This document shows positions 15,101 through 26,429 of a DNA stretch of 64,000 nt, piece after piece. The translations under genes and the position numbers were made by a program. This DNA comes from Polytrichum commune (Eukaryota; Streptophyta; Polytrichopsida; Polytrichales; Polytrichaceae). The notes beneath the pieces are model-generated. The model ran no database searches. It was not told where the DNA came from and saw only the letters and a list, made by a program, of their open reading frames with translations. Position 1 is the first letter of the stretch. Every line of letters starts with the position of its first letter. The stretch covers positions 28,954,001-29,018,000 of the forward strand of contig OX485809.1 in assembly GCA_950295325.1 (NCBI GenBank), given 5' to 3'.

Positions 15101-15579
15101 CATTAACGGAAAGAGTCCCTAAAATTTGAAATTCTTCACTCCAGTTAATTTAACTATTCAAAGCTCAATATATGAAGCAGCTAGCTCTTTGATGCATCAC
15201 CGCCCAACGTAAGTTAACACAGCTGCTTCAAATGCTTACCCAAGTAATCTGCGACCATGCGTCCATCCGTGAACCTCCCGGTGGGCGACTTGGTATCGAA
15301 ATCACGGCCATACGGCAAGAAGTCGCTCGTGATGAAGGTGTTGAGATAGTTGTTGTTTCCCACGTCCACTGTGGAATCCCCGAACAGGATGAGCGCCGGC
15401 ACAGCTGCAGCACCGCCGCCACTCCAAGCATCTCCACCCCGAGCCACCAACAAGAAGTAGCTGGCCAACACCTGCAATATGAGTGATGTCCGCCATACCA
15501 CCGTGATCAACCTACAACGACCCAGTATCACCATCGACATGTGATGGGCTGACATGCTGACCCCCCACCCTAGCTCCAT
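12186..15579 (-). CDS. GDSL esterase/lipase, secreted, complete
   Basis: Five exons on the minus strand join in phase: 15579-15240, 15015-14888, 14648-14415, 13486-13228 and 12382-12186, giving 385 aa. All junctions are GT..AG. A hydrophobic stretch at residues 31-46 ([15 protein letters not shown]) is a likely signal peptide or anchor, preceded by an unusually long N-terminus. Later Met codons at 9, 14 and 16 could be the true start. Block I is [17 protein letters not shown] with nucleophile Ser69. Block II is [13 protein letters not shown] (137-149). Block III is STGSNDYI with Asn200. Block V is DSLHP with Asp359 and His362. [12 protein letters not shown] in exon 4 and a Cys-rich [14 protein letters not shown] segment in exon 5 are also typical of plant GDSL enzymes. 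These hydrolyse lipid, acyl or acetyl esters in the apoplast, cuticle or vacuole; the substrate cannot be inferred. Intron 3 carries a Stowaway MITE and intron 4 an R1 copy. Both are non-coding and leave the frame intact. Confidence 0.95.
12545..12900 (+). repeat. R1 dispersed repeat, long copy inside intron 4 of the GDSL gene
   Basis: This copy keeps the full set of R1 blocks, including CTCCTAGGATGTGAACATG, TTCATTAAGTGGTCAT, GTTGACTATTGCGCCTAGA, GAGCACATAGTCCAATCTC, and a CTCAAATACAGGTGTCC end. It is in the opposite orientation to the host gene and separates the fourth and fifth exons. Confidence 0.75.
13743..14017. mobile_element. Stowaway-type MITE (Tc1/mariner) in intron 3 of the GDSL gene
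   Basis: The element spans 13745-14015 and is flanked by TA on each side, the Tc1/mariner target duplication. The left end reads CTCCCTCCGTCCCAAAATGA and the right end is the reverse complement (TCATTTTGGGACGGAGGGAG). This is the canonical grass Stowaway terminus. At 271 bp it has the usual non-autonomous size. The right terminus is partly duplicated: GGACGATCATTTTGGGA at 13954-13970 precedes the true end GGACAATCATTTTGGGACG. Confidence 0.95.
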
Positions 15580-15643
15580 GCTTGATCCCCCTGCTCCTCC
15601 TGCTAGCTTAAGGCCTTGAATGTCTGGCCTACACGAAATTGTA

Positions 15644-15655
15644 ATACTATATAAA
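15644..15655 (-). promoter_or_regulatory. Possible TATA box of the GDSL gene
   Basis: Read on the minus strand, this is TTTTATATAGT, about 70 bp upstream of the assigned ATG at 15579. The A/T-rich motif sits in otherwise mixed-composition DNA and is the best TATA candidate near the start. Position is the only supporting evidence. Confidence 0.4.
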
Positions 15656-15689
15656 ACGTCACTACTACAGCTCTTGGCTTCTTCAGAGT

Positions 15690-15710
15690 TGCAGCAGCAG
15701 CAGCAGCAGC
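15690..15710. repeat. (CAG)n microsatellite upstream of the GDSL gene
   Basis: About seven CAG/GCA repeats lie 110-130 bp upstream of the GDSL start codon, just beyond the putative TATA box. Such triplet runs are length-variable and could serve as a marker. Confidence 0.85.
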
Positions 15711-16344
15711 AGGGCAGTCCTAGCTACCTCATCAGTCCGCCTCATCACCGCCTCCTGCCCTGCTTGGAAGGCCAATGCCGCAGCCGGCACCCTAGATTCT
15801 ACATCGCAATTTATAATCAGCCATGATCATGTATGCGGCGCTTGCACTTTCGCATATACTACGTACATCGACATCTGCAGGGGGAGACTACGACCCGCCA
15901 TCAACTTTACATCACCTGGTGAAGATTCATCATCTTCTTGCAGAGTGCGCAGGAGCAGGAGCAGGAGTCGTACTTCGACTTGGACATGATGATAATCACA
16001 CATCGACCGCGGCAACCCAGACTCATGATTCACTGCAACTGTAAGGCAGCACTCTCATATCTTAACCTAATCCCCACTTTTAGATCTGATTCATCACTCC
16101 CCTATATAGGAACTGCTGTGGTGCAGGCAGGTAGTACCATCTGCGCCCTTCATCATCCTTCACGTAACTCCTTCATTGATAGAAAGCTGCTGCGGAGAGC
16201 AGAGAGCAGCTGCATGCACTAGTACCCCCCGGCCATTAATGGGTCATGTAGCTGAGGTTACTCAGACATTAGTAGAATGTATGCATGTGTGGTCCTTAGA
16301 GCCATGTAAGAGACTTATGGTACTATGCTGCATGTGTGTGGCCG

Positions 16345-16805
16345 ACTCCAACTCCACAGACACTTTGGTCCGTTGGATCGGATTGGGAAGGGTCTGGAGT
16401 AAGTAGCAATTGCAGATCGTGCATATTGTCACTTTCAAGTTTCCAGATCTGAGTTGAGATGCAAAAGTTATCAGAGGTCACATTGAAGATCCCTACTGTG
16501 GGCACTTCCAACTTCGCAGCCAACTTGGACCATTAGATAGGGCTCATGCAGTTAGCAATCACGGACCATGCACATTGGAATTTTGAAGTTTCTAGAGTCG
16601 AGTTGAGATGCAAAAATCACGAGTGGTCAAAGTGAGGATTTTGGTAGTGGGCGCTTCCAACTCGATATACAAATTTGGCTACTGGATTGGATCGTGAATT
16701 GTCGCAGTTGGTTAAATAATTGCATATCACGCACATTGTCATTTTCAAGTTTCATAATCGGAGTTGAAATGCAAAAGTTATAAGAGGTCAAAACTGAAGT
16801 TTTTT
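16345..16805 (+). repeat. Tandem array of ~150-160-bp units upstream of the GDSL gene
   Basis: Three diverged units can be aligned on the anchor GAGTTGAGATGCAAAA at 16451, 16600 and 16761 (spacing 149 and 161 bp). Shared words in each unit are GGTCACTT/GGTCAAAG, a GTGGGCACTTCCAAC-like block, TTGG(A/C)(C/T).TTGGAT, and a CATGCACATTG-like word. A further GTGGGCACTTCCAACTC occurs alone at 17392 and another at about 23848, so the unit also exists as dispersed fragments. Confidence 0.75.
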
Positions 16806-16849
16806 ATGATCACATAGGCCCGAGTCCCAACGATTTTGTGCTCACTACT

Positions 16850-16990
16850 GAACACATAAATGAGGTTAGATGTTTTGAGCACATAGTCCAATCTTATCAT
16901 AACACGTGACGTCTTTTTGGTGCATGTTCTTAATTGCAAGCCTTGCCATAATGCAGCACTCATTGAATATAGGTGTCCAGTTGAGTCGAG
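16850..16990 (+). repeat. R1 dispersed repeat, partial copy
   Basis: The second half of R1 is present: GAGCACATAGTCCAATCTT, then TTTTTGGTGCATGTTCTTA, then AATATAGGTGTCCAG. It directly follows the tandem array. A more diverged fragment of the same kind (CATATAGCCCAATCTCATT) begins near 17634. Confidence 0.6.
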
Positions 16991-17754
16991 TGGCAACCCA
17001 TATAAGGCTTGCAATTAAATAAATAAATAAATAACCAACATCGGGCAATCCGACGTGAATTTGAACCTGTTGGCCCTACCTTGCTCAAGAATTCTCTTGG
17101 TGCAAGGTGGGGTTTACTGCGTACCTTGCAGTGGGTGGGCTCTTGGCTTCCTACCTACCTAGCTAGTTTTTTCTGTCAAGTAGAGAGAAGATTTCACATC
17201 GGGAACTAAATTGCCAACCACTCCATTCGGAAATGGGTACCTCTCCACTATCACCTGGTAGTTAATTTAGGGTCATCTCGGACCACATAAGGCTTGCATA
17301 ACTTACGTGAGTCCCACCAATTTAGCCATGTTACTCTCTTTGGCTTCCTTCCTCACCTACAAGGAGTCATCTAAGGCATGTGGCCTAATTGTGGGCACTT
17401 CCAACTCAATTGTATGCATCTTGAATTGACAACCTGCGCAATTCATCACAATTGTTCAATTGATGAAATCATTCCCAATCCAATTCAATAATCAAAATTA
17501 TTTATGAAGTCGAGGTGCATAATTATAAAAGATCAACATGAAGAGCCTCCTCCCTTTTAAGTGATCACATTATACATAAACCCTCTCGTTGTGTAAACTA
17601 TTGAACCTGGAAGGATATCTATATTCTAACTTGCATATAGCCCAATCTCATTGTAGCATGTGTCAATTTGATGTCATTCTTTACTCTGAACCTTGCCATA
17701 GACCCCACTCCAATATAAATGCCACCAAAAAAACATGGAGAACTAGCTGCTACT

Positions 17755-18000
17755 TACAGATGAACCAATTGAGTTTGAGAAACAATCGGTGGAAATCCAA
17801 AGACTTCAGGGAAATCACCGATCGTTTTAGAGGAGTTTATAGAACATACCCAACTAATGGGGGAGAGAGAGAGAGAGAGAGGGAAAAAAGAAAAGAGCCA
17901 AGACGTAACCGGGTGCACTTGGAAACACTGGGATATGGTCCAATTAAGCCCAGAAATCTCCCCAGACTATCACAATTAAGAAAGATGATGACACAACTTC
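17755..18000 (+). repeat. Dispersed repeat shared with 54603-54800
   Basis: Ordered blocks match the 54.6-kb copy: a GAACC(A/G)(A/G)TTGAGTTTGAGAAA block, then CACCGATCGTTTTAGAGGA (ACCGATCCTTTTAGAGGA there), TATAG.A.ATA, a GTAACCGG block, and CCCAGAAATCTCCCC (CCCAAAAACTTCCC there). This copy contains a (GA)n microsatellite at about 17862-17882. It is non-coding. Confidence 0.65.
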
Positions 18001-18890
18001 ATGAGGCCCACACATGACCTTCTATCATGCTCACTGATGGCCTTAACAACAGGTAGTCCTCCTTGCCTGGCTTTATACCTCCTGAACCCTGCTCGTGTAA
18101 GTAGCCATACATGCATAAGTTACAGCACACCCTCGATTGTCACCTTTTAAGTTACATCCGAACCCTACTGGGGAGCTCGAATGATATGCAGTACTTGCTG
18201 TGGGGATTAACTTTGCTGCACCTCACATCAATACACAGAATTCATTAATACATACTGCAACTCCACAGATCCACCCAGCCCGGCCACCTCTGACCTGCTC
18301 GCTCGACATTAAATAATTGCGTTTGTTATGCGGGCCTGTCCTATCAACAAGTTTTCTGTAGCCGTTGCATGAAGACTATACATGATATATACTGGCTGCT
18401 GCATGCTATCATACACGTGCATTGGGAGCCACCTTTGTTTTTCATTGTCGGTTATTTAGACAAAGGACATAACATTTTCTCAACCCCCAAACACAGTTTT
18501 CGAACTGGGCCTTGGAATATACAGATGACTAAGGTGCTGAGGCCTTAAAGCGGCACTTTACGAGAGAGAAGAAAATCTATTTCAGGAAGGTGAAGTAGCT
18601 TGGAATATTCTAGAAAGCAAAAACTTCACAAATTAGCAAATCTGTACAAAGTCTATAAAAAAAAACTCAAAAATTCAAAAAATCGTATGTAACCCACAAG
18701 GATTCTCAAAGTCGTCTTAAGGACATAGCCTTTTACTCTCAACTATGGGGGGTCTATTGATGTTGGATTGCTAATTGAGAAGCATCACAAAATCAACCTT
18801 ATTCCGGGTGAGGATCTTCTATTAAATAAAGGTGTTGTCCCCCTTTTGTGGATTGTTTCTTACACCACCTCGTTGAGCAGATAAATCCCC
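18000..18890. other. Intergenic DNA, nothing recognised
   Basis: Short frames only, no homology visible. It ends at the start of the large inverted repeat. Confidence 0.4.
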
Positions 18891-18954
18891 AATTAGCCAT
18901 TGTGATTGGCCAAAGTCGGTGCTCTTCTAAAAAAAACTCTTGCATCCTTCTTAG

Positions 18955-19946
18955 GGCGAGTTTCCGTGTAGGCCACTCGTCCACTAGATTCTAGAAAATA
19001 GTGGGTTGGAGGTGCTCGCATGTTCTTCAGCGCAAGCCACCATCCAACCACATTATGGCAGTCTCTTAGAATGTGGAGGGTTGTGGACACATGCCGCTAG
19101 ACTTCAATGCGCCCACTACAAAATCCTTAGCCTGCTTGTGTCAGGTTACCGAAGGTTTTGAAGACCGGATTTAGAAGGAGGAGGAGGAGGTTTTAACATG
19201 GAGAAGGAGGCTAGTAGGTGGGCACATATTTGAGAAGATGGAAGTAGCTAGTTGGCACATACAAACCCTACCCCACCAGACTCCCTCCACATTTGGGTGG
19301 GTTTGTCATTATTGACACTAGAATCTAGTGGACAAGCTACCTACATAGAAACTCACCGTTACACAACTATTATGAATGGCCAAAGTGGTGCTATTTTCTA
19401 CTTAATGCCACAAATGATTAATTGTTTTTAACAACGGCTTGCTTGATGGCACCGTTGCACTCACTTGTTGATGGCTTAAGGCTTAAAAATAGGTGTCACC
19501 AAAGGGAAGGTGTTACTTTAAGGTCTCATTACCTTATGCAAATATAGTTAGGGAGAATTACCATGTACTAGGCCGGTTGCCCACCACATTCTGGTCGGAA
19601 TAAGGACAAACTTGCTCAAATATAGATAGAATATGGTGGGATAGGGTTTGTATGTGCCAACTAGCTACTCTCATCTTCTCAAATCCGGGCCCACCTACTA
19701 ACCTCATCCTCTAAGTTACCAAGGGTGGACCTTCTCCTTCAATCCTTTGGTGACCGGCACTTGTAGGTTAAAAAGTGCTTCAGTGGGCGCACGGAAGTCT
19801 AGCTGCTCATGTCCACGGCCCTCCACATTCTTGTAGGCCATCATAATTTGGTTGATTGGTGGCTTGCGCTTATGTACATGAGAACACCTCCAAACCACTA
19901 TTATCTAGAATCTAGTAGCCAAGTGGCCTACATGGAAACTCACTCT
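18955..19946. repeat. Large imperfect inverted repeat (~320-bp arms, ~350-bp spacer)
   Basis: The left arm is 18955-19282 and the right arm 19630-19946, in opposite orientation. Paired words include GGGTAGGGTTTGTATGTGCC with ATAGGGTTTGTATGTGCC, CCAACTAGCTACT, CTTCTCAAAT, CCCTCCACATTCT, GGTGGCTTGCGCT and TCTAGAATCTAGT. A third, shorter copy of the outer end lies in the spacer at 19318-19392, in the right-arm orientation. Both arms keep a matching frame with the core LHIL...WWLAL..MR.PP and LESS..VAY.ET (minus at 18893-19090, plus at 19809-20027). No known protein family is recognised. A foldback transposon or two inverted copies of one element are the likely origins. Confidence 0.75.
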
Positions 19947-19999
19947 TATTCAACCGAGGAGATCATATTCAATGTTAAATGCAGTTACTCGGAATCCAT

Positions 20000-22300
20000 G
20001 ACCTATGATATGTGTGTTTCCATATAGAAAGACAACAACACAAGAGAACTAGACAATGTTGCAAACTAAGTGACGAGAGGGGAGTGGATGATGAGCCGCG
20101 GAAGGAGGGAGCCATCCACGTACTCGAACCAATTATCAGTCATAACCAATATAAGCTCATGGATAGAATCTTGGAAATTATGGATGATGTCGCATCTTCA
20201 CGGTTGAAATATTGTGTCGAGTTTTTATATCCCTTCTTCTTTTGGGTGAGCAATCGGACATGGTAATATTTATATTCAGTTTTCAAAACCACACCTAAAT
20301 CTACAAAAACGTCCACCTCAGCCTTTAGGAGTTAAAGCACTTTGTGAACAACAATGGGTACATCATGGACTACAGGATGGTATCATATGGGCTCTGGATC
20401 GAGGCCAACCCCGCAAACAAAGAAGTTACTAGCTTCTCACCAGCACCGCATTAAACACAAGGGGGCCACTCTCCATCATAGTTTCTATTAATACTTCTCT
20501 CTGTAAGGACACGACTCATACCAGTGTGTCTTCCCCACCTCAAGGAGTGCTCTCCACTTATTGTTACCGCAAGTTATTTTCGTGCATGCCAGCAGCTAAG
20601 ACACTGATTCACTTCATTTTTGAAGTGAAATTGCCATGTGTCACATAATTGCAGATTTGAAACCTGGGAGATAGTCGATGTTGCAAAAAAACAAAGAATA
20701 TGGTAGATATATGGGAAATGGTGAAAATAAGCTGATTCAGCTAGAAAGAGTGGCTTGAACTCTGTGTGATATTTTTCAGAGATGGGCTGGAGGAAATGAT
20801 GAGGAATGCAAGTTGTTTCATAATATTTTTCCCTATAAATCATTCGTTACATTTTTTCAAGAGGCAAGTAAGCCAAACTCCCTATTTGTACAATACAATC
20901 TCCCTAATTTGGGCATCAAAATGTCCTACTCTGCATGCGAATGCACACAAAATAATTAACTCAATGGCACCCAAAGGTGATTGCAAGTGGTGTGAAAACA
21001 ATGCCTATCCGGCCAATCACTGCATCCCACTTATCAATGGTTCATATTCGGGCCACCACTTTTATAATTAGCTATTTCCGGTCCACACAGGAAACATTCT
21101 ACCCCTCATCTAATGCACAAGTAGTGGTCATTCACCGTTTTTGAATTTTCTACCTTATTTGTGAAGTTATTTGTGGTTTGACCAAGTGACCGCAATTCTA
21201 GAATAATAGGTTAATAAATGCTTGCATCAATAAAAAAATTACTTATATGAGTTTATATGATTCAAACCAATGACTCTTCCCCACCTCAAGTATGCCATTT
21301 ATGGTATTTAATGTCACATGCGTAATAGCATCACTTACCCTATTTTGAGGCATATGCTAGGTTACACTAATGACCAACAAGTTCATCATTTATGTCACCT
21401 CATGACACTTGGCGTTCGAGTGTGCATATTAATATCTTGACACAACTATGTTTAAAAATGTTATGAGGTGTATGCATGTGTTACACAATGACCTAGAAGT
21501 TGACTAACTATGAACACAAATGACACTTGCCATTAGTACACTCATTTTAAAAAAATTAAAAAACCTTTGCATACTAAACGTAAAAATATTTTCACTTTGA
21601 AAAGCTACTTATGTTGACAAATGATTTCATATTGACAATTAATGGACGTGATAGTTTACACCCTCTAGGCATCTGGTTTAGGCCCTTCGCAAATAATGTA
21701 CATGAGTCCGAGACGACCCTAGACTACCGGATGATGATGGAGAGATACCCAAATCTCAAGGAAGAGGTTGGCAATTCAATTCCCAGCTGTGAAAGCTCCT
21801 CTCTACTTGATGGAAAACTTGTCAGGTGGTCAACTGCCTCCTGTGCATTGACGCTAGCCTGTCGGCCATTTGTCTCAAAAAAAAATAAAAAAATAAAAAA
21901 TACATGACACTAAATATCATAAGTGGGGTATTGCTCTCTGCTTCCCATTGCCCACCCATAGCACATGGTAGCCTCGACACAAACAAATTCAACTTTGAAA
22001 GTGAGAGTGCCACATGTCGCAAATCTGGGAATTGAAACCTATGAGAATGTTGATGTGGCACAAAACAAGTACTGTAACAGTTTGACATGCAAACTGTTGA
22101 TTCCTCCATGCAACAAAGTATTTCTGAACTTGCCTATTTTGGAAGTTATCCTTGGTACTTGTAGGCTCTGGCCAAGTGACCGCAATACTCTATATTAGTA
22201 GGTGAAAAGCTTGTGCAATGCTTTAACAATTATTTTCATTTATGGGATTCATAGAAATTAGATGCACACTGCAAGACCCATTTAAGAAACTAGACATTCA
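20000..22300. other. Intergenic DNA with dispersed repeat fragments
   Basis: No gene is recognised. Two related stretches lie about 1 kb apart: around 21180-21240 and 22160-22240 share CCAAGTGACCGCAAT followed by a similar AATA.TAGGT tail, and 20610-20700 resembles 21985-22075 (a CACATGT.. word followed by TTGAAACC and GTTGATGTGGCA/GTCGATGTTGCA). Positions 20790-20915 match 10590-10720. A lone GACACTAAATATCATA at about 21906 matches the end of the element at 23120-23477. Confidence 0.5.
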
Positions 22301-23119
22301 AGCCTTCTGAGAAATAAAGGACAAGGATTTCTTCTTAGCAACTATGTACTGGAGTGCGAATCATGAATGCTGCCAACTGTGCAATTTAAGCTTGAAATTG
22401 ATCAAATTTAAAATATAAATTGGATACTCTGATTACACTGAGGAAAGTCCCTACCAACATACTCAGAATACTCAACAATCATCCTGCGTCGATGAAAGAA
22501 ATTTGTAAATCTAACAATGTGGTAGATTAGCAAAAATTTGAAGTGACACATGATGATTGCCAATGACTCATATGCTTGTAGCGAGTCATACCACTACAGG
22601 AATATTGACTTCTAACCACGTATAACTGAAAACTCATCAAATTTCAGTGTAATGCGTATGTATTAATTTGATACAATAGAACAAATTCGCGAATGATCCT
22701 GATCCCTGAATGGACATTTTTGAATCACCGCCTTTATGTGCATTTACTGTATCAAAGTTTTATGAGAATGACTTGATTGTTTGCAGCAACCAGTTACTTA
22801 CGGAATTTAACTCACTTCAACATGCAGGTGGGAGTCTTGAATACCATATGAAGAAAAGTGAACACTAAAAAGGAGGTTCGAACTTCAGTGTACCAGAGAA
22901 TGATGAACATAATAGCCACACATGCATAATAGCCAAGAGAAACTAATGGGAGATGACATGTGTTAGGTTTCAGGTGGATGCGGTTGAGCTTGAAGGTTTA
23001 AATCACACATGTCATTCGAATCATTGTGACATTTGAGAGCAGAGCTCATAAAATAATTTAGTTACGGAGTCATATTCACAAGTCACCAGGCAGCAATAAA
23101 ACTCAGTTTGTAAACTACC

Positions 23120-23477
23120 CTAAATATGATATGATATTTGGTGTCGCCAATTCTAATTGTCTTGCTCAATACTTAATTCTAAACCGCGGTACAGTGTCAC
23201 CAACACTACATGTTAACCCCAACATTATTTGTCATTCCTCGTAAGTTTCGGGGAGGTTTTATGATTTACGGTGTTGCAATTACAATCACTTACCAAGTGA
23301 TTTTTCGCCCAAGTTTCAATCATCCATGACAATATTTCATCATGAGTTACTGACAAGAGAAGGTGGGGTTTTGGCCAATGGACGAACCCATCCATCATCC
23401 ATGACAGTATTTGTTCTCTTATTCATAACAAGTGTCATTCGAAAATACCATGTGACACTAAATATCATATTTAGTGT
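23120..23477 (-). mobile_element. ~358-bp terminal-inverted-repeat element, copy A
   Basis: The ends are inverted copies of each other: the left end begins CTAAATATGATATGATATTT and continues GGTGTCGCC, and the right end, reverse-complemented, reads CTAAATATGATATTTAGTGT then CAC. The right terminus is itself a 23-bp palindrome. The body is the reverse complement of 54128-54482, with conserved blocks GTTATGGATGAT, CCAAAACCC.ACCTTCTCTT, AATCACTTGGTAAGTG, TTAACAT.TAGTGTTGGTGAC and CACCGCGGTTTA-like words. It is non-coding and MITE-sized. Confidence 0.8.
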
Positions 23478-24184
23478 AGATGAATATTTGTTCCAGGAGC
23501 ATTCATGTCCAGAGTGCATTTTCTACCATCAGGTATGAATGGCATGTATGTTTATATATTGTTGTGCACTGTTTTCTATATATTAATAGGTTTTCAAACA
23601 TTGATAATCTATTGTTGCTTTTACCAAGGAGTAGTTTGATAAGGTTTGAAAGAACTTGTGTATTCATTCTAGATGTATTTTGTATGTTGATTTTAAGCAT
23701 TATATGCAACAAGTAGATCTGAGCATGTTTGTGGGTCTTTTTCTTTTTCTTTTTGGACTTAAAAGATGGAGTTTGGGGTTTAGTGTTCAGGGTTCATGGT
23801 CACTCCTGCAAAAGAGTTGACTACTCAGGTATTGTGTGTCAATTGTGGGCACTTCCAACACCACATGTCCATGTATGCTTGTTAGATCAACAACCAAATA
23901 ATTCATTATGCTAGCATTTATAAATGAGGAAGAATATCGACTAGAAATTCATGATCAAAGTTTGTATGTTCATGAGACTTTTAGTCAGCATGAAGATTTC
24001 ATGATTCATAAAGTTATCATGTACAGGGACCATATTGAGGATCACATGTACTTAGAATGGTATTTTTGTGTGCCTATTCAGGTGTCACACATGTGGCGCT
24101 ACTTTAAAAACATTTGTGCCACTTTCAACCAAGCAAATGTTGTGTTTGAGATACTACTTAGAAAACATATGTAACAAGCAAACA

Positions 24185-24320
24185 CAATATTCATTAAAAT
24201 GAGAGTTTTCCAGTGAATTGAGAGTACATAAAGCAAACTATTAATCCAAGAATGAAATGAAAACCACTGGAAAGTTGTAGAGTACAAGTAAAAAAATAAC
24301 ATTTGATTTTCCACCGTAAA
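24185..24320. other. Flank of the hairpin with a partial related word
   Basis: CATTAAAATGAGAGTTTTCC at about 24195 repeats, nearly exactly, the outer part of the hairpin arm that follows (CCATTAAAATGAGAGTATG). A partial earlier copy or an aborted duplication would explain it. Confidence 0.5.
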
Positions 24321-24326
24321 TTCCGT

Positions 24327-24484
24327 TGTAGTTTCCATTAAAATGAGAGTATGTTAAGCTGGGAAATCAACTCATTTAGGTCGACTCAACCTAAATTGAC
24401 AAAACATTGTCCTCATTTAGGTCGACTCAACCTAAATGAGTCGATTTCCCAGCTTAACATACTCTCATTTTAATGGAAACTACA
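24327..24484. repeat. 158-bp near-perfect hairpin (inverted repeat)
   Basis: The arms 24327-24396 and 24415-24484 pair over 70 bp. The outer 42 bp are perfect, position 24369/24442 is one mismatch, the next segment CTCATTTAGG pairs perfectly, and an inner block has three mismatches. The 18-nt loop region (24397-24414) can itself pair GACAA with TTGTC. The outer arm reads TGTAGTTTCCATTAAAATGA and continues with GAGTATGTTAAGCTGGGAAATC. Inside the arms GGTCGACTCAACC is itself nearly palindromic. There is no coding potential. It could be a recent inversion/duplication, a foldback MITE or a small-RNA-producing hairpin. Confidence 0.95.
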
Positions 24485-24540
24485 CGTTTGAAGTATAATC
24501 TAGTATTTATCAACCTAACATGACTTTTAGGTGTCCAAAT

Positions 24541-24590
24541 GGCCAATATTATTTTGAGAGGATCCCACTCTCTCAAAATATTGAATATCG
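24541..24590. repeat. Small hairpin, 60 bp beyond the large one
   Basis: ATTTTGAGAG and CTCTCAAAAT pair across a short GATCCCACT loop, with AATATT continuing part of the stem on both sides. It resembles a terminator in form, but that has no meaning here since no gene ends nearby. Confidence 0.6.
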
Positions 24591-24599
24591 TGTTAGCAT

Positions 24600-26425
24600 G
24601 GAAACACTAGTCTCATCTCGGTTACAAAATAAAAGCATTGCAATGTGTACATGCCCATGATTAAAAAATCATAGTCCATGTTCCTTTAATTGCCAAGTCC
24701 TTCAAGCTTCATGAATAAAAGTTATTTTGTTTGTGGAGAGGATTTGACTGTATGCATGACATTGGCTTGTTCATAGTTAACATGCACATAATCATAATTT
24801 GGGCTTACATTGGGCTTCTAAGACTAGAGTTCAAACCATGATGCTCATCATGATCTATGACTCTCATTTTAAATACTTAGTGAACATGTTTAAATTGGTA
24901 TTCTATTTGTTTTCATTTTATTCATTTGAATTTTGTGCAAACTTTGTATATAGAGTAGGATGATCTATACAAAGTTATTAATCAATAAGAATTACAAAAC
25001 GTGTTAGTGAAGTTATTTACATTTCCTTCTTTCTTTTCTTGTATTTGTTTGTAATTATTTTGAACTAAGCATTACTCATCCCTAAAGAATGTAGTCAATG
25101 AATAAACTCATCCTAGCGAGTACTTCAGTACCTAAAGGAGTTTAATAACTATATCCATTCAAAGGGTATATTATGGAAAGCTAATATGATATAATGGCAT
25201 ATTATAAGAATATTCTATTAATGTCAAAGACATCCTAATTTTGCTACAATATTATTCTTTACCTTTAATATCAATATCAAACTATGTTATTTATAGCTTT
25301 GTCCATCACATTGTTGGGTACCTATATAGAAACTATTATATTTCTCTAGTTTATATCCTCGGTATTCACTTCTAAATCTCCAAATATAATAATATAATAT
25401 TCTTCCTTTATTGATTTCCTCCATATAACAACTACTCTTTATATCCTTAGGGGTTCAATATGCTCATAATTGCAGCTATATGAAACCAACATACCGAGAA
25501 AGTAACGGTGTGGATACAAACTGTAATAACTCTATTTAGAAAGAAAAAAATCAAAAATTTTCAAAATATTGAGGCACTTTGACATTTCGTAGAGTCAAAG
25601 TTTCAAGAGGCTTAGCTTCTTTTCAAAAACAATGGGGTTTCCACATGGTGTTCTCGCATTGGTCTTCATCCACCATCAAATACAAAATATTTGAGGGAAC
25701 AACAATTGAAAGTAATGTGATTGGAGCACCACTCTAAACGTATGTTTTTCATCACAATACAATCTACATGTAACAAAACTTGTTTGCAACAAGAGATGTA
25801 GTTTGCCATTAAGGCTAGTTTCTACCCTACATATCTTAAGGCATGCCGATATAAGTACATGTGCAATTTCATTATGTCCAAGAATCATGCACAGAGGCTA
25901 TATTTACTTATGACCTGAACAAAATTATATGCCTGAGAATTGAGACTCAAATATGTTGGGCCTTGTTGAATGTAAATTGTACCAATAGCAAAATTATGTA
26001 TTCTTGTGAATAAGGTGATAACAACCCTGCTTGTAACTATATGAAGTTGTTTGCGTCTATAGCCATATGAGATTACATCCTAAAGATTGAAGTGGCATTT
26101 TCCCCAAAAATAGCAAAACTAGACCAGCTTTGAGTCGCAATGTATACTTTATATGCTACTTTAAATTGTAATTTGAAATCCCATAAACAGATCTGCCTTC
26201 TTGTTTCTATGTTGCGCCTATGTTGCATCCTGAATCCATGTCATGCAAATACAGACTTCTCTCACTCTCACTAGGAGGAAGGAGGGTCACTTTGACATGT
26301 GGCCACGACATAAAAAAACTTTCGTGTTGCAGTTTTGAACTCCACGCTTGAGTTTTGAGCTCCGCGCAACTTTTTTTACATGTTCAAAACACATCCCTAG
26401 AGCTACTAAGCAAATGCACTTCATA
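24600..26425. other. AT-rich intergenic DNA
   Basis: No gene is recognised. Positions 25690-25800 resemble 32010-32110 (shared GAAAGTAATGTGATT, ACCACTCTA and GCAACAAAAC.TG words), so another low-copy dispersed repeat is present. Confidence 0.45.
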
Positions 26426-26429
26426 ATTT

